In this document: piece by piece, positions 11,367-23,997 of the stretch | Layout: every line of letters starts with the position of its first letter | How positions within the stretch are numbered: the first letter of the stretch is position 1 | DNA from: Siphonodentalium dalli | Lineage: Eukaryota; Mollusca; Scaphopoda; Gadilida; Siphonodentaliidae | Assembly (NCBI GenBank): GCA_032622095.1 | Contig: CP136061.1 | Location: forward strand, 187,990,369-188,054,368 | Length of the DNA: 64,000 bases | Direction of reading: 5' to 3' | Translations under genes and position numbers: made by a program | Notes under the pieces: generated by a model | Told to the model about the DNA's origin: nothing | Databases searched by the model: none | Seen by the model: the letters and a program-made list of their open reading frames with translations, nothing else

Positions 11367-11911
11367 GGACTTTTTTTGGGTGTTTATTGCAGTTACATAT
11401 TACATGTAACTATATTTTAAATTGGGATGTGCCATATCTACTTATATTGAGTATGATTATTTATGAGGCAGAATCGTATAAATACTAATTAGCTGCAGTC
11501 TTTCGTTTTCATAAATTGAGGCATTTGAATATTGCTCGCTTGCTTCTAAAGTTACGCATGCTATATCAGGTCAAAGATAAGAAACACTCCTTGGGAATTT
11601 TTTTTTTAAGCTCAAATAACATAACGCAACAATCAGGGAAACTCACAAAGTGTGTTGTGCAAACAGGAACAATAGGTGTATTACTTGATTTCCTGATCAG
11701 TTGTTTTGAAACTTGGCACTAATATTTACCAACATAGGAACCTGTTTCCCTTCAATGAGCTTGCACAAAATTAAATAAGGGAATAATATGAATTTTGGGA
11801 ACCAATTTATCACCTTGTTTTAATAACAGTTGTCTCAGGGTCTTCGGGAATCCTTTCTTTTTCAAGCATTTCTTCAATGTCTTTTCTTCTGTCTGTAAAT
11901 TTTATGAAAAC

Positions 11912-12401
11912 TTAAAGGTACTCGATCCGAACAGAGGGTCCCCATCTCAACAGATTCCAACAACAACAATCCGGTCAGAGGGTCCTATATTACTATTTCT
12001 TTGGCTTTGGGGGTAAAAAATATTTGATTCGAGTCGAGGAACCCATCAAACAAAGCTCAGAGTTATTAGATATTGATTTTTGAAATTTGTTATTTACTCG
12101 AGATGAGTACCAATAATTGCCTTCAACTGCCGTAATCTGATCGGGATGTGTACACCAAAATCTATTCAAACAGATCAAGGATGGATAACTCTAAAATCAA
12201 GTGGTAATAATAACGCAATTTTGACTGAGTTCTGGGCCAGAAAGTATTCCCGATAATGAAAAATAATAGATTTCTAAAATCGATATCTAACAAATCTGAG
12301 CTTTGATGGGTGACTTCCTCGACTCGAATCAAATATTTTTGACCCCCGAAGCCATTGAAATAGTAATTGAGAGGAGTTTTATCGGATTGATTACCTTTAA
12401 A
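11912..12401. repeat. Long foldback element with TTAAAGGTA ends
   Basis: The left end 'ttaaaggtactcgatccga' pairs with the right end 'atcggattgattaccttt'. A second block 'aaatatttgattcgagtcga' at 12017-12040 pairs with its complement at 12317-12340, with about 250 bp between the arms. The related sequence at 21945-22341 shares the 'ctatattactatttctttgg' phrase and a 'gagtacctttaagg' end. This is a non-autonomous inverted-repeat family, and the ORF at 12303-12584 overlaps its right arm by chance. Confidence 0.7.
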
Positions 12402-14399
12402 TGTTCGAATGAAATGACCCTATTAATGGAAGTAATACCTGATACAAGGTTATATTTGCCTGAAACGATATACATGGATACCTGGCAGTTCTTATTAGCC
12501 TATTTTTCACTTGTTGATATAGTCCAGTGCATTTATGGTTTCACTTCAACTAATTGCAACACAAAAGTTTTTCAGTGGAAATAAGTATGTTAACCCATCA
12601 CAAACAACATACTAAAAATCAAAAGGAATCAAGAAAGGCGAAATTGATGAATTTTGTGAAATAAATTTGTCATAATTTGGTAAAATACTATATGGTTTTT
12701 CAAGAATGTTTATAAAATACTTTATTTCACAAGGGCTTTCATTTATAAACTCATTTTGTAGAGTACACAACCCTGATTACAGAACAGAAAACCTTTCCCA
12801 GATACGTTGAGTATTATTTTAGTTACATGCCTCCAAAATTTGGAGTTTATCTAACTTCGGAGCCTCAATTTCTCAAAATTAGTTAAAATCCATTTTGTCC
12901 ATGGTCTTTTATTTTAAAGACTAAACAGATTTCTTGTTGTTTTAGTCATTTTCCACTGGCGGATCTAGGCAGGTGGGGGTATGGGGGATCTCCCCCGGGA
13001 AATTTTTCGTATACTACATTCAAAACGACGCGTTTTCCTGTGTTCTGGGTCCAGTTTATATTGCTTTATAGTAGGCCTATATGGAACGAGTGACAATAAC
13101 ATTCAGTGCAATTACTGTATACTATGAAGGGTTAATGATGGAAGATCAAAGCTTCTTTGAACAGTGAACTTATCTTCTGAAAGTCTGTGCAAGTGTGAAT
13201 TATCTGGGAGACATAATGATTTTGGCGCGCCGGACATGCCCATGGAATAAGCCCCCGGAATCACCTGGTCTGTGGTTTGGGCTGGTGCATGGGAGAATAT
13301 ATTTTTATTTATAAGTATAATCGCAAAATCATGGCTTCTAGACAGTACTAGTATAGAGGTGTTTCGGCTGGTAATACAATGAATCTATCCAACCACTAAA
13401 TTCATCCATTGACCATGCTGATTTGTTCAGTTTTACTTCTAATATATAGCCATCAGCTTCATAATACACCAGCAAAATAAGTCATCAATACATGCGAATC
13501 CAATCACGTACTCGTTTTATTAGTATAAACAGTTTTCACCAAAAAATATCTTTACACTGAACTGATTAACTAGTATTCCAATCCCCTATTCATCTACATT
13601 CTGGTTGCATCCATAATAATAATTAAAATATTGTTTGTTGATTAATAGCTGTTGTGTAAATGTATGGGTTATGAATAAATATATGTTCAGTCAATCAACT
13701 GACTAATGACGATAGCGACGATGGAAACCGATGTTTTGAAGGACTCGTGACTTTTATTAAGCAATGGCATTGCGTATTTGTCGTGACATAAAGATGTCTT
13801 GTTATCACACATTTGTTTCAATTATACGGTGGCACAACATGTGATGGAAGATATAACCAATTTTAAATGCCATGCATATATACCATTGGAAACGAACCAG
13901 CAATATATTTCTATAATAATTCGAAAATATACTATGTATACGGTACATGTACACCATAGTCGTATGGCTTATATGTGCCTTTAGATAATCTCTTCATGAT
14001 GATACTGCCGCCAGTGAGTTTTATAGTCCGGGTGTTGATCGGACTACATTGTATAACCTAGAGTGCACTTTAGACTCATGTTTATCATTCATTTGTTCTT
14101 TACATATAGATGGAATTGTCTAAAGTTTGACTCCACTTTTAGAATTGCTATATTTATTTTTGATAGAAATATTCAGTGTTGAAATACAGGGCATATGGAT
14201 ATCAATGTATTGAGTTGTATGGCCTTAAATATGGTATTTCATCACACCAGTTCTTGTCACAAGGCCAAGTCCATACAATGGGACACACATTTTGTTTAAG
14301 AATATTTTTGTCTTCTCGATCATAGATGCAGGAAGTAGTCATTTTGTGTGCACAATATAGTGAGGAAACTAATACAACAGCAAGATATCCCTTCGTTAT
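12402..14399. other. No gene recognised
   Basis: Two kilobases of AT-rich sequence. The ORF at 13799-13984 lacks any conserved pattern. There are no splice-flanked reading frames that I could connect to a known family. Confidence 0.5.
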
Positions 14400-14740
14400 A
14401 CCCCCTTCTTATACTGTTTTGCACCTGTCCGTCCGTACGTCCGATGTCTGATGTCTGTTCATGTCATAACTTGAACAGTAGTGCTCGGATCTCAATGAAA
14501 TTAGGTATGGATGTTCACTACTATGAGGACATTACATAGAGGGTTCCATCGTTTTGTTCGGATTTTCCATTTTAGAGTTATTCATCTTTGTTTATCTGGA
14601 AATGTTGGCTTTTTGGTCTGTCTGGTGTCTGTTCATGTCGTAACTTCAACAGTTGTGATTGGATCTCAATGAAATTTGGTGTGGATGTTTACAACTACGA
14701 GGACATTAAATGAAGGGTTTCATCGTTTTGTTAGGATGTC
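14400..14740. repeat. Two diverged direct units of a 'gtctgttcatgtc' repeat
   Basis: Units beginning 'gtctgttcatgtcataactt' (14454) and 'gtctgttcatgtcgtaactt' (14629) are repeated about 175 bp apart, each followed by 'ggatctcaatgaaatt' and 'gaggacatta'. A 'ctgtccgtccgtacgtccg' lead precedes them. Related phrases recur at 18770-19010 and 33900-33980. This is a dispersed mollusc-type repeat. Confidence 0.65.
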
Positions 14741-15424
14741 TCTTATGCCAATGTGCAAATAATCTGATAAAGAAAGCTATGGTATCTAATTTAAAATAAA
14801 GTTTCAACAATAAACATCACATGATATTAACAGTGGACTTAAACATCTGTTCTGTAGAGTTATATCTTCAGATGGTCTGATGTCATTATAATTGTTATTG
14901 GTTTAATAGAGATGTCAGTGTTCAATATAAACAATTACTGTAATTTATTGACAGCTCTGCTATATAATTGATGTTAATGGGTCAGCAGTGAGGTGGCTTA
15001 TCTCTATAATATATTGTTGGTAGAATTTGATACATTATTATTGTAACTTAAATTGGACTCTCTTAACCCAATTATTCCATGTCCAGGTCACACCTTTCAC
15101 ATTTAACCCAAGGCTGTGGTGGTTTAGCATTACAGATCCTGTACCAGTGCATTCTCTTATATAAATGCGAGTGACCCATAAATTCCAATAATTTGTGTTA
15201 TGTACATTTGACTATAATAGTATATAACAGTATACTCTATAATTCAACACCAAAACTCTCATTTATGATTCCGATCATAGTAATTTACTATCGCCAAGGA
15301 ATGGGTTAACACGATCGGCCTCTCGTTATATACATCCTTGAAAAGCTATAAATTGAGTCTTTTACTAAATTTTATCAAATTTATTTCACAAAATTTACAA
15401 ATTTCGCTTTTTTTTATCCTTTTT
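14741..15424. other. Intergenic sequence with a piggyBac-type MITE fragment
   Basis: At about 15110-15175 the phrases 'gtggtttagcattacagatcctgt' in part and 'cagtgcattctcttatata' match the interior of the TTAA-flanked MITE at 19757-20025. It is only a piece without ends. No gene is seen in the remainder. Confidence 0.5.
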
Positions 15425-17560
15425 TATGTTTACCCATACCATAGTATGGTAAACATAGTATAGTGTCGTTGTCCGGATTGACCACTCGTCGTTAGTCAGT
15501 CCGTCTGTCTGTCTGTAGACACTTTACGCATGGTGCGATAACTGAAATATTTTCTATCTGATCGGAACCAAATTTGGTATGTGAGTTTCTTGGCCCAAAA
15601 TACAGATCGAGTTCGAATATGGATTTGATCGGAGTTTTTTTTTACAGAGTGATGGCCATTTTTCGACTTAGAATTCACAAATTCTATGATAACTAAAACA
15701 AAAAGTGATCTGATCAGAATTGATCAGAACCAAATTTGGTATGACAGTTTCTCCACCTAAAATACAGTTCGAGTTCGAATATGGGTTTGATCAGATTATT
15801 TTTAATGGAGTTATGGCCCTTTGACAGAGAATTCATGCAGGCTTCAATAAATCTACCAGTTTTCATCTGATAGGAACCAAATTTGGTACGTGAGTTTGTC
15901 AACTCAAAATACAGATCGAGTTTAAATATGGGTCAGATCCTGTTTTTATACCAGAATTATAGCCCCATTTTAACTAAGAATTGAACAGATTTGAGATTTA
16001 CTTACAAAATATAACCAGAAGCAGCTTACAATTAATTACACGTGCTACAGTGAGAAAGAGAGCTAAACTCTATTATTGATAATGAAATCTGATAGTCACT
16101 GCTGCTAGCCATCTGTTGTTTATTGGATTTCCATAGTGTGTGGACCCTGTTGGCTCAACACTCCCACACACAGCTCTCTGAATTAGCCTATCAATGCAGT
16201 GTTCAAGTGGTATACCTGGTACAGTCTCCTAATTTTATAGAGTTAAAATTGTTAACCCTGGTCATCAGTTTTATGCTTTTGTATATTTTTCATATAGTCA
16301 TTCTCCTATTATACCCCCTTCACTTGTACGGTATGGACTTTTGTAGTTAGAATGAACTCCTCTCAACATTCCTGATACCGTGTAGATAATACCTTTCATC
16401 TGATATATCTCATTTTATTGAGATGTATGTAAATTTGGTATGTGAGTATCTCAGCCCAAAATACAGATAGAGTTCAAATTTGGGTTTGGTCCATTTTTTA
16501 AAACAGTTATGGCTTATGGATTTTCGCGTCCAGATTGAAAATAGCTGATCACTATCGCCAAGGTATGGGTTAAACATCTGCCGATCGTGATCGGCCTCTC
16601 GTTTATTTTTAGTATGTTGTTTATAATGGGTTAGTAAACATAATCCTGCTAAGAAACATTGTGTTGCAATTAGTTTGAGGTTTGGCACTTTCTCAGAAAT
16701 GCACTGGACAGATGAAAACAGATGAAACAGATGAAAACAAATGAAACATAATTTTCAGCACTATCTTTTGTCACACCACTTTTTATAGATAAAACCTTCT
16801 GAATAACAACAACATTGACAGGCTGACAAGTAGAAATTTGAAAATGTTTTACATGTAGCTATAAATAAACCCTATCTATCCAAGTTCAAAATTTTTGTCC
16901 CCCTAACTTTTTCGGAGGACTATTGTATTCGGCTTCATCCATCCGTCAGTCGGATTCCTTCATCGGTCAGTCGGATTCCTGGTCTGGACATTAACGTAAA
17001 CTTTGTATGAGGAATGACCATCACTTTATTCAGGTCAAGTTCAATTTCGCTAATGGTCCAATGAATTTTTATGGGAGTTATGCCCCTTTGTTACAATGGG
17101 ATGTATTATGTTATTGGTCCGTTCATCTGTCTAGTAGTCCGTCTGTTTGCTTTTTTCGTGTTCAGATCATAACTTTAGTGCATCTGAACTGAATGTCCTG
17201 ATTATGACTTTAGCAATATTCAACAGAATTAATTATACGCCCTTTTGAAAAAAAGTTGTATTATGTTATCAGTCTGTCTGTTAATATATAATTATTTTCA
17301 CATGAGTTATGGCCATTTTTCGACATAGAATTTGACCACATTTTGGCATTGAAATTAGGGGTATATGAGATTTTCTTCAAATGTAAGCTCAAATTATTAT
17401 AATATTTTGTGGTAGTACAATTCGAAATGGCTAAAAGGGTGTAATTTGCGACGCCCTAGCGATGATCTTGTTTATATTTGGTATGTGGTTCTCATTTGAG
17501 AATACACAGGTCAAGTTTGTTTTTGTTAATATTCTGATGATTTTTACTGAGATATGCCCC
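15425..17560. repeat. Stretches of mollusc-type repeat units
   Basis: Units with 'gatcggaaccaaatttggtatg', 'aaatacagatcgagttcgaa' and 'gagttatggccc' recur at 15540, 15720, 15870 and 16440. A CCCCCTAACTTTTTCGGAGG-type end and further 'gttatgccc' units follow at 16893-17560. The stretch 16010-16400 between them has no recognisable feature. ORFs on both strands follow the repeat period and are not genes. Confidence 0.65.
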
Positions 17561-17815
17561 TTTTTGGCTCACCTGAGGCTAAGTCTCAGTGGAGCTAAAG
17601 TCATCACCCCTCGTCCGTTCTCCCGTCCATTTGTCCGTCAAGAAGCATCTTCGCAAGAATCTTCAGACTGAATGGGTTCATATTTGGTGTTCCCAACTCT
17701 GAATTTAGTGTGTCTGAAATTTGCAAAATGAAGTCCTCCGCTGTTAAATTTAGTGATGCTATCCTGTACAACAGTCTACCATCACCAAATAAACCCGCCA
17801 AGGACATCATTCTGC
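17561..17815 (+). repeat. Element end of GGCTCACCTGAG type
   Basis: 'tttttggctcacctgagg' at 17562, followed by a 'cagtggagctaaagtcatc' phrase and 'cgtccgttctcccgtcc', mirrors in reverse complement the end at 58870-58985. There 'ggacggac', 'gatgactatagctccac' and 'gtctcaggtgagctaaaaa' occur. Element ends of this GGCTCACCTGAG kind are common in mollusc genomes. It also contains a half unit of the hairpin family found at 58048 and 63085. Confidence 0.65.
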
Positions 17816-18088
17816 TTTGAATTCATCTTCTGGGAATTATCTTAGGGTATCAAATTGACTTTTTTACTTTTCTCATTTTGTTCAATTTCTATATCCCCTA
17901 ATTTGTACAATTAGAAATGTAGAATAGTCTTGCTCAAAGTAGTAATTTTTACGAATATAAGTCCAAATTTACAAGACACACCGTCATTCTTATATATCAA
18001 TTGAATTGAATAGACGCCCGATAGCGAAATCATTTGCATTGGTTTATCGCCGTTTGTTGCGTCCCGAATTGAGATGTAAATATTTACT

Positions 18089-18675
18089 ATTGCGCCTTCT
18101 TCGGGCAATGTTTTCTATGAATGATGTGTCTGTCCATGTGTCCGTCTCCTCATTCATCTCAACTATGAGCGCCGGGGGATATAAATAGGCCCATCACTGG
18201 TAGCCAGGTTGTGAATGCACAGCTGCAATGGCCTGGCTGTTCACATAAAAGCTCCATCTTCTCATGTAACAAATTCCGTAACATTTGTTCCATTGGAATA
18301 TTGATATGTTTGTGTGGATGAGCTTGTTAGTTCCTTGCCAGTGGTTGGTCATTCTGGCTTTCCTATGGATTCGCTAGGTTGATTGCGCCTTCTTCGGGCA
18401 ATGTTTTCTATGAATGATGTGTCTGTCCATGTGTCCGTCTCCTCATTCATCTCAACTATGAGTGCCGGGGGATATAAATAGGCCCACCACTGGTAGCCAG
18501 GTTGTGAATGCACAGCTGCAATGGCCTGGCTGTTCACATAAAAGCTCCATCTTCTCATGTAACAAATTCCGTAACATTTGTTCCATTGGAATATTGATAT
18601 GTTTGTGTGGATGAGCTTGTTAGTTCCTTGCCAGTGGTTGGCCATTCTGGCTTTCCTATGGATTTGCTAGGTTGA
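18089..18675. repeat. Tandem duplication, two copies of a 293-bp unit
   Basis: 'attgcgccttcttcgggcaa' begins at 18089 and again at 18382. The two 293-bp units differ at about four positions by my reading, so the duplication is recent or the assembly collapsed or expanded here. No open reading frame is shared by both strands that looks real. The 98-codon minus-strand ORF at 18349-18645 simply crosses the second unit. Confidence 0.9.
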
Positions 18676-19500
18676 CTTCACCTTCAAGTGGGAACTGACA
18701 TAGTCGTGATATGGCCTAGCGGCTGAAACGATGTTAAACCATCAATCAAACAAACAACTATGGGTGATCGGATCTCAATGAAATTTGATATGCATGTTTG
18801 GCCTCATAAGGGCTTTCAGAAGAGGGTTCATTGATGTTGTTCACGTTTTCCATGCAAGAGTTATCTCTCTTAGTTGTATCTGAAATGTTGTATAACTGTC
18901 CGTCTGCTCATATCTCAATCATGCATTATCTGATCTCGATGAAATTTGGTATGCGGGTTTGTCATCAGTAGGGCTTTCAAAGAGGGTTCATGTTTTAAGA
19001 CCTGTTTTATATGTATGCCATACATGGGTCATGCTATCTTCCCCTGGCTCGTGTTACGTTTGTTGGATTTATACGTCAAGCCAGCTGGCACTTGCTGACT
19101 TGACATTGGGGTGAATTTTGCGCCCCACAGCCCCGACTCGGGAGCAGCCCATATTGTGACTGGTGGGTAGTCCGTCCGTCCATCCGTCCAATAACTCCAG
19201 TTTGGATTATTTGATCTCAACCAAAGTTGGTTTGTCCATTTCCCAGCTAAAAATAAAGGCCAGGTTCAAATATACGTTCCGTCCAATTATTTTGTACATG
19301 AGTTACGGCCATCTTTCTACCTTCTGTGAACATTTTTGGTTTCCAACTGATGACTCCTGCTTGGATTATTTTATCTGAAACATTTGGCATGTGTATTTCC
19401 CGGCTAAAAGTTTGATTGTACACCCTTTTGGAAAAAAACAACAATTGTATTATGTTAACGTCCATGTGTCCGTCTGTCCCTTAACATTTTCATTTCGGAT
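18676..19500. repeat. SINE-like tail and further repeat units
   Basis: 'atggcctagcggctgaaacg' followed by 'atgttaaaccatcaatcaaa' (18710-18757) looks like the 3' end of a short interspersed element with a simple-repeat tail. I see no clear Pol III A/B boxes upstream. From 18770 to 19010 and 19160 to 19470 there are units with 'ggatctcaatgaaatttg', 'cgtccgtccatccgtcc' and 'aactccagtttggatta'. No gene is seen. Confidence 0.45.
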
Positions 19501-19756
19501 CTATAACTCAAAGTGGATGAACTGACCAGAATAATTGTTTTACAGTTGCTATTTGGCATTGAAAATGTTATGCTCAAATTGATATTGTATATTGCAGTAG
19601 TACATTACAAAATGACGTATTTTGCCACCCCAAGCAATGCTCGTTTTAATATTACACTATACGTCGATGTTTACACCCCTGGTCAAATTGCCATGAAATA
19701 TATTGGTGGGTCCTGCTGATTAGCTATGATGATGGATTGACAATGTGATGCGTTTA

Positions 19757-20025
19757 TTAAACCCTTTCATGATGGGAGCTGTGCTCAGCAGCATTAAAGA
19801 TCCTGTGCTAGGCCAGTGCGATATCTTATATTTACGAGTTTCCCATAGGGAACCTCCCATATATAAGAGAATGCATAGGCTTACATGGTCAAGGTAAATA
19901 TTGTAAAGCCAATGTATTCTCTCATACATTCGAAGCTCCCCATGGGAGTCTCAAAGGTATAAGAGAGTGCATTGGAACAGGGTTTTTCGCAAAATTTCAG
20001 GAAGCTCCAGTCATGAATGGGTTAA
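19757..20025. mobile_element. TTAA-flanked MITE (piggyBac type), complete copy 1
   Basis: Bounded by TTAA at 19757-19760 and 20022-20025. The ends 'accctttcatgatgggagct' and its imperfect complement 'ggaagctccagtcatgaatgg' form terminal inverted repeats. The interior has paired 'ataagagaatgcat' blocks that would form a second hairpin. The TTAA target is the hallmark of piggyBac-superfamily elements. No transposase is encoded, so it would depend on one elsewhere. Confidence 0.8.
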
Positions 20026-21325
20026 AATACATATAAAAGTACAATAATTTTTTTATCAACTTGTTAATTTTTTGGTATTTTGGCTCATTCAATCAATTAC
20101 AAGTAAAGCCATTGTCAACATGAAATATTCAAGAGCATGTGTATTTAAGAATAACCCATGATTTGGTTTCAGTTATGCTTGATTGGTTTTATTTAATGAA
20201 ATAAGTCAACAATGGGTCCTTAATATAACAAACACAAAATAAATAATGGTACCTCAACAGCATCATTTTACCCCACCAATTTCATACCACTCAACCAGGG
20301 GTGGTTTAATAATAATTGCAGCAACAGTTTAATTAGTGTAGTTGATAGCTGAAGTTACATGGAAATCCAGAAGGGTCTGTAATAGCCTTGAAAGTCTGAT
20401 GAATGACAATTTAAGGCTAGCAAGTGCTTGAATTGGTGGTGGGATATTTAATTGAAAGGATATTTGCATTATTTGCTATGTCTGTTATTTTTGGAGAGCA
20501 AAATTTAGAAATGAGAAACTTAATTTCATCCAGAAAAAAAAACTGAGAAAATGTGTTTCATTAACATTTATTTTCAACAGGAAATAATAGATTTTATTCG
20601 AAGACTATTCAATAGAAAAAAACAATGTGTGTACATATGTCCTCAACTCCACTAATAAGAAGGAATATTAAATACTAATACAAAAAAGTCAATTAAACAC
20701 AAAGAAACAAATAAACAGAACCTTTCGATATTATAGAGTACTTGTGGCCATATAACAATAATTGTTAGCTCAACATGACGAAGTCAAGTTTGATTTATTA
20801 TTTCGATTGGATCAAAATCTTTTTGTTTTGTTATTGTGAAATAAAGTTCACTTGTCACCTCCCAGCTCTGAAGTAGGGTGTTCCCCAATTACAATTATAT
20901 TTGCATTCTCACATATTCATTGTCGCTATGATATGCTACAGGTGAAAAGTTTGAGCCCCAAATTAGATTGCATCCTGACGAGACTTTTTCTCCACACAAG
21001 CTCACATTTTCAAGGGCCCTTCGTAGAAAATGTATATTGGCTTATAGTGCTCAGAATCCAAAGGTATACTATACCTTTGGATTCTGAGCATATAATATAG
21101 CATCTGGACATGACTTGGGTATAGCTGACTTGCATTTTTCTCTGCACAGGTTCCAATTTGGAGCTCAAACTTTTAAGAGCACATCATAGAAAATGTGTAC
21201 ATGTATAGGCATATACCTTTGGATTCTTGGGTATATAATACTGTATACACCTGTCAGTAAGCCCTGGGGGCTCGGCTCGTGCATGTTTCTGCTCAAAAAG
21301 TTCATATCCAACACACTAATAATAG
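20026..21325. other. No gene recognised
   Basis: AT-rich. A short inverted pair 'gtatactatacctttggatt' occurs near 21063-21085 (palindromic, with a 'ctcagaatccaaaggtat' arm), and 'cctttggattct' recurs at 21220. These suggest a small hairpin repeat. No coding or RNA gene is visible. Confidence 0.5.
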
Positions 21326-21548
21326 TCATTCGTGATGGGAGCTGCACTGGTGCAGCATTAAAGATACTGTGCCAGTGCATTTTATGAGTCGCTTATAGGG
21401 AGCCTTGCATATAAATGAGATTGCACTGGCTTACAATTTCAAGGTTAATATTATTAGGCTAATGCATTCTCATATATATGAGGCTTCCTATGGGAGACTG
21501 GCATAAATAAGAGAATGCATTGGCACAGATTTTTTGCTAAGTTTCAAA
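21326..21548. repeat. Truncated copy of the TTAA-flanked MITE
   Basis: Shares 'gatgggagctgcactgg', 'gcagcattaaagatactgtg' and the internal 'agaatgcattggcacag' block with copies at 19757 and 23292. The terminal TTAA and outer inverted repeats are missing or mutated on both sides. Confidence 0.7.
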
Positions 21549-21944
21549 AAGTAGGTAGTGGGCTTTCTCACGAGGACCCCCCCCTCACAACAATATTAAC
21601 ACAAGTGTATACTATTATAAAAAATCTTTATTTTTTAAAGAAAAACAGCTGGAAAAAATAATAAAAGTACAGATGTGGTTGGGTATATTCCCCTATTATA
21701 CAGGATAGAAAGACATGATGGCATTCACCTTCCAATTGCTCAAAAATGGGTGTGGGCTTATCTACGAGGACCACCCCATGTTTTATTTAGGGTAAAAAAA
21801 ACCCAGACTGGGTTTATCTTCAAGGATGGGCTTACTGACGGGTGTATACATTGGGCCATATCTGGATCCTCCTCAGGTCATGCCATGAATCTACTCCTTC
21901 ACCACGTACATTATTAAAGATGCATAATCCGATTAAACATACCT

Positions 21945-22341
21945 ATATTACTATTTCTTTGGCTCCGGGTGTAAAAATATTTGATTTCGAGGAACCCATG
22001 GACCCATCAAAGCTCAGAGTGAGCAGATATCGATTTTGAAGTTTGTGCAATTATTTGTGGCCCAGAAAAAATCGAACAGACTGTCTCAAACTAAATTGCG
22101 GATGAAGATGGATAACTCTTAAATCAAATGGTAAAACAGCCAAATATTGTGATACTGAAGCGATAATACATGTACAACCACATTTTGTTGAACAAACTGT
22201 TGATAACAAATTTATACCATAGTTGACAGTGGTTAGCATTATTTTGTTGCAATTAATTAAGTCTGATAACTAAAGCATAAGTTGGAGAAATGTTGTATCT
22301 TAATATGGGGAACATATCAGATCAGATAGAGTACCTTTAAG
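21945..22341. repeat. Second copy of the foldback element seen at 11912
   Basis: Starts inside the element at 'ctatattactatttctttgg' and continues through 'aaaatatttgatttcgagga' and 'gatggataactctta'. It ends at 'agagtacctttaagg', the same end as 11912-12401. The left end is lost or diverged. Confidence 0.6.
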
Positions 22342-23291
22342 GAACAGATAAAAACTAAGAAATATATTCTCGTGTTATTTTTTCAACCTCATAATGTTCC
22401 TTGTCAAAACATCAAAAAGTTCCAAGGTTTTGTACTGGTGGATTATGATCTCTACTGGCGTTAAAGATTCATGGCATGATCCAGACCCTCCTGTCTCTGG
22501 AGGTGACTCAGGTTTTCTCCGCACAATGAGTACTTCAGACATTGTGGTTGCTGGAATGTGTATATTCAATGTTTTAATTGTTGGCAGCATATATTAATGT
22601 TAACATTGAAGGATTTTTTTTCAGCAAATAAAGTGCTTAGTTATCATTTTGACTCAATGGAATTGCTTTTGAATTTAAATTAAGACAATGACTTTTTTTT
22701 TACATTTATGTCATCTTTATGTTACTACACTGTATATTTTCTCATTGTAAACTTGGTACAAATTTCATTGCCCATATTAACTTAGGTACATGCGTATTTA
22801 TATGAATATGAAAGAGTTCAACAAATGATGAACTTATAATCTGAACATTTTCCAGCATTGAATATGAATACTAGGGAGCCATTTTCTGCATCCCAATGGT
22901 GCATTTATGTGTATATCTATGCAATGTGACACCATTTCTGATTTGGTAGTCAACATAAAGGGGTGCACTATATATGACAATGCCACTTCAGAAGTTTGTA
23001 ACCACAGATTTTATTCATTTTTTTTTATGGATCAACATCACAAGATTCAGTCCTTGAAATTAGCTATGGAAATAAGAAATGCTGAGGCAACTTTTGGAAT
23101 CTTGACATGTCGTAGAATTAAAATTTGCCATAGCACATTTTTCCTAATTGATAGCACTGCTGACAATAAAATGTATGCCTATTAGGCCAATATAAAAATA
23201 TTGCTAGATTTACATCCCCTCCCGACCCTATTTTTAGTCCCCTCAATTTTTTTTATTTGCATATCTTTAATGCAAATTTTGTTCTCATGCC
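22342..23291. other. No confirmed gene
   Basis: The minus-strand ORF at 22375-22590 contains 'RRKPESPPETGGSGSCHES' but has no motif I recognise and no clear splice borders. The plus ORF at 22907-23185 is likewise unsupported. 'gagttcaacaaatgatgaac' with 'gaacattttcc' (22807-22852) is a fragment of the hairpin family at 62079-62335. Confidence 0.45.
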
Positions 23292-23543
23292 TTAACTCTT
23301 TCATGATGGGTGCTGTGCTGGTGCAGCATTAAAGACCCTGTGCCAGTGCATTCTCTTATATATGCGAGTCTCCCCGCACATATAAGAGAATGCACTGGCT
23401 TACAAGATCAAGGTAAATATTGTTAGGCCAATGCATTTTCTTATATATGCGAGGCGCCCTATGGGCGACTCGCATATAAAAGAGAATGCATTGGCACAGG
23501 GTTTTTGAAAAAAATCAGGAAGCTCCCATCATAGAAGGGTTAA
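23292..23543. mobile_element. TTAA-flanked MITE (piggyBac type), complete copy 2
   Basis: TTAA at 23292-23295 and 23540-23543 flank 'ctctttcatgatgggtgct' and its complement 'ggaagctcccatcatagaag'. The interior repeats 'agtgcattctcttatatatg' in both orientations, giving two nested hairpins. It is about 17 bp shorter than copy 1. The following 450 bases (23544-23997) contain no feature I can name. Confidence 0.82.
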
Positions 23544-23997
23544 TCATCAAATTACATGTCAATGATCCATTTATCAGTCTATTTTGATAAAATAAGGACA
23601 ATCTAAATCGCCTTGTATTATATAAGATAGGACTCTACTTCAATATCTATAACTCTCCATGACCATTTATGTTAGGAAGAATAAAATATAAAAAATAAAA
23701 TTCGCCCTCCCGCCCCAGTTTTTTGAAAAAGTTGGATGTAAATCTAGCAATTTATTTATATTGGCCTCAAGACTGATACCATAGTTTAACAAAGATCTCA
23801 ATTTCTACTGATTTATTAACTTACTATCTTTCACCCCACTCAATTTGGCATGCATCCGTGATTGTATGTAGCTCACAAGTTGCTATTTATGCAAGTGTAT
23901 ATGTGGGAATATTGTCAAAAAGGATGTGAAATTCACTGATTTATTATAATTAGCTAATTTTCCATAAGTGTAATCCTTAGCCATAATTGTATTATGC

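Noticed and set aside
22375-22590. Candidate missing exon between the ZAD-like exon and the exon at 9489-9790
   Set aside because: Same strand, but no clear acceptor or donor and no resemblance to the family segment expected there.
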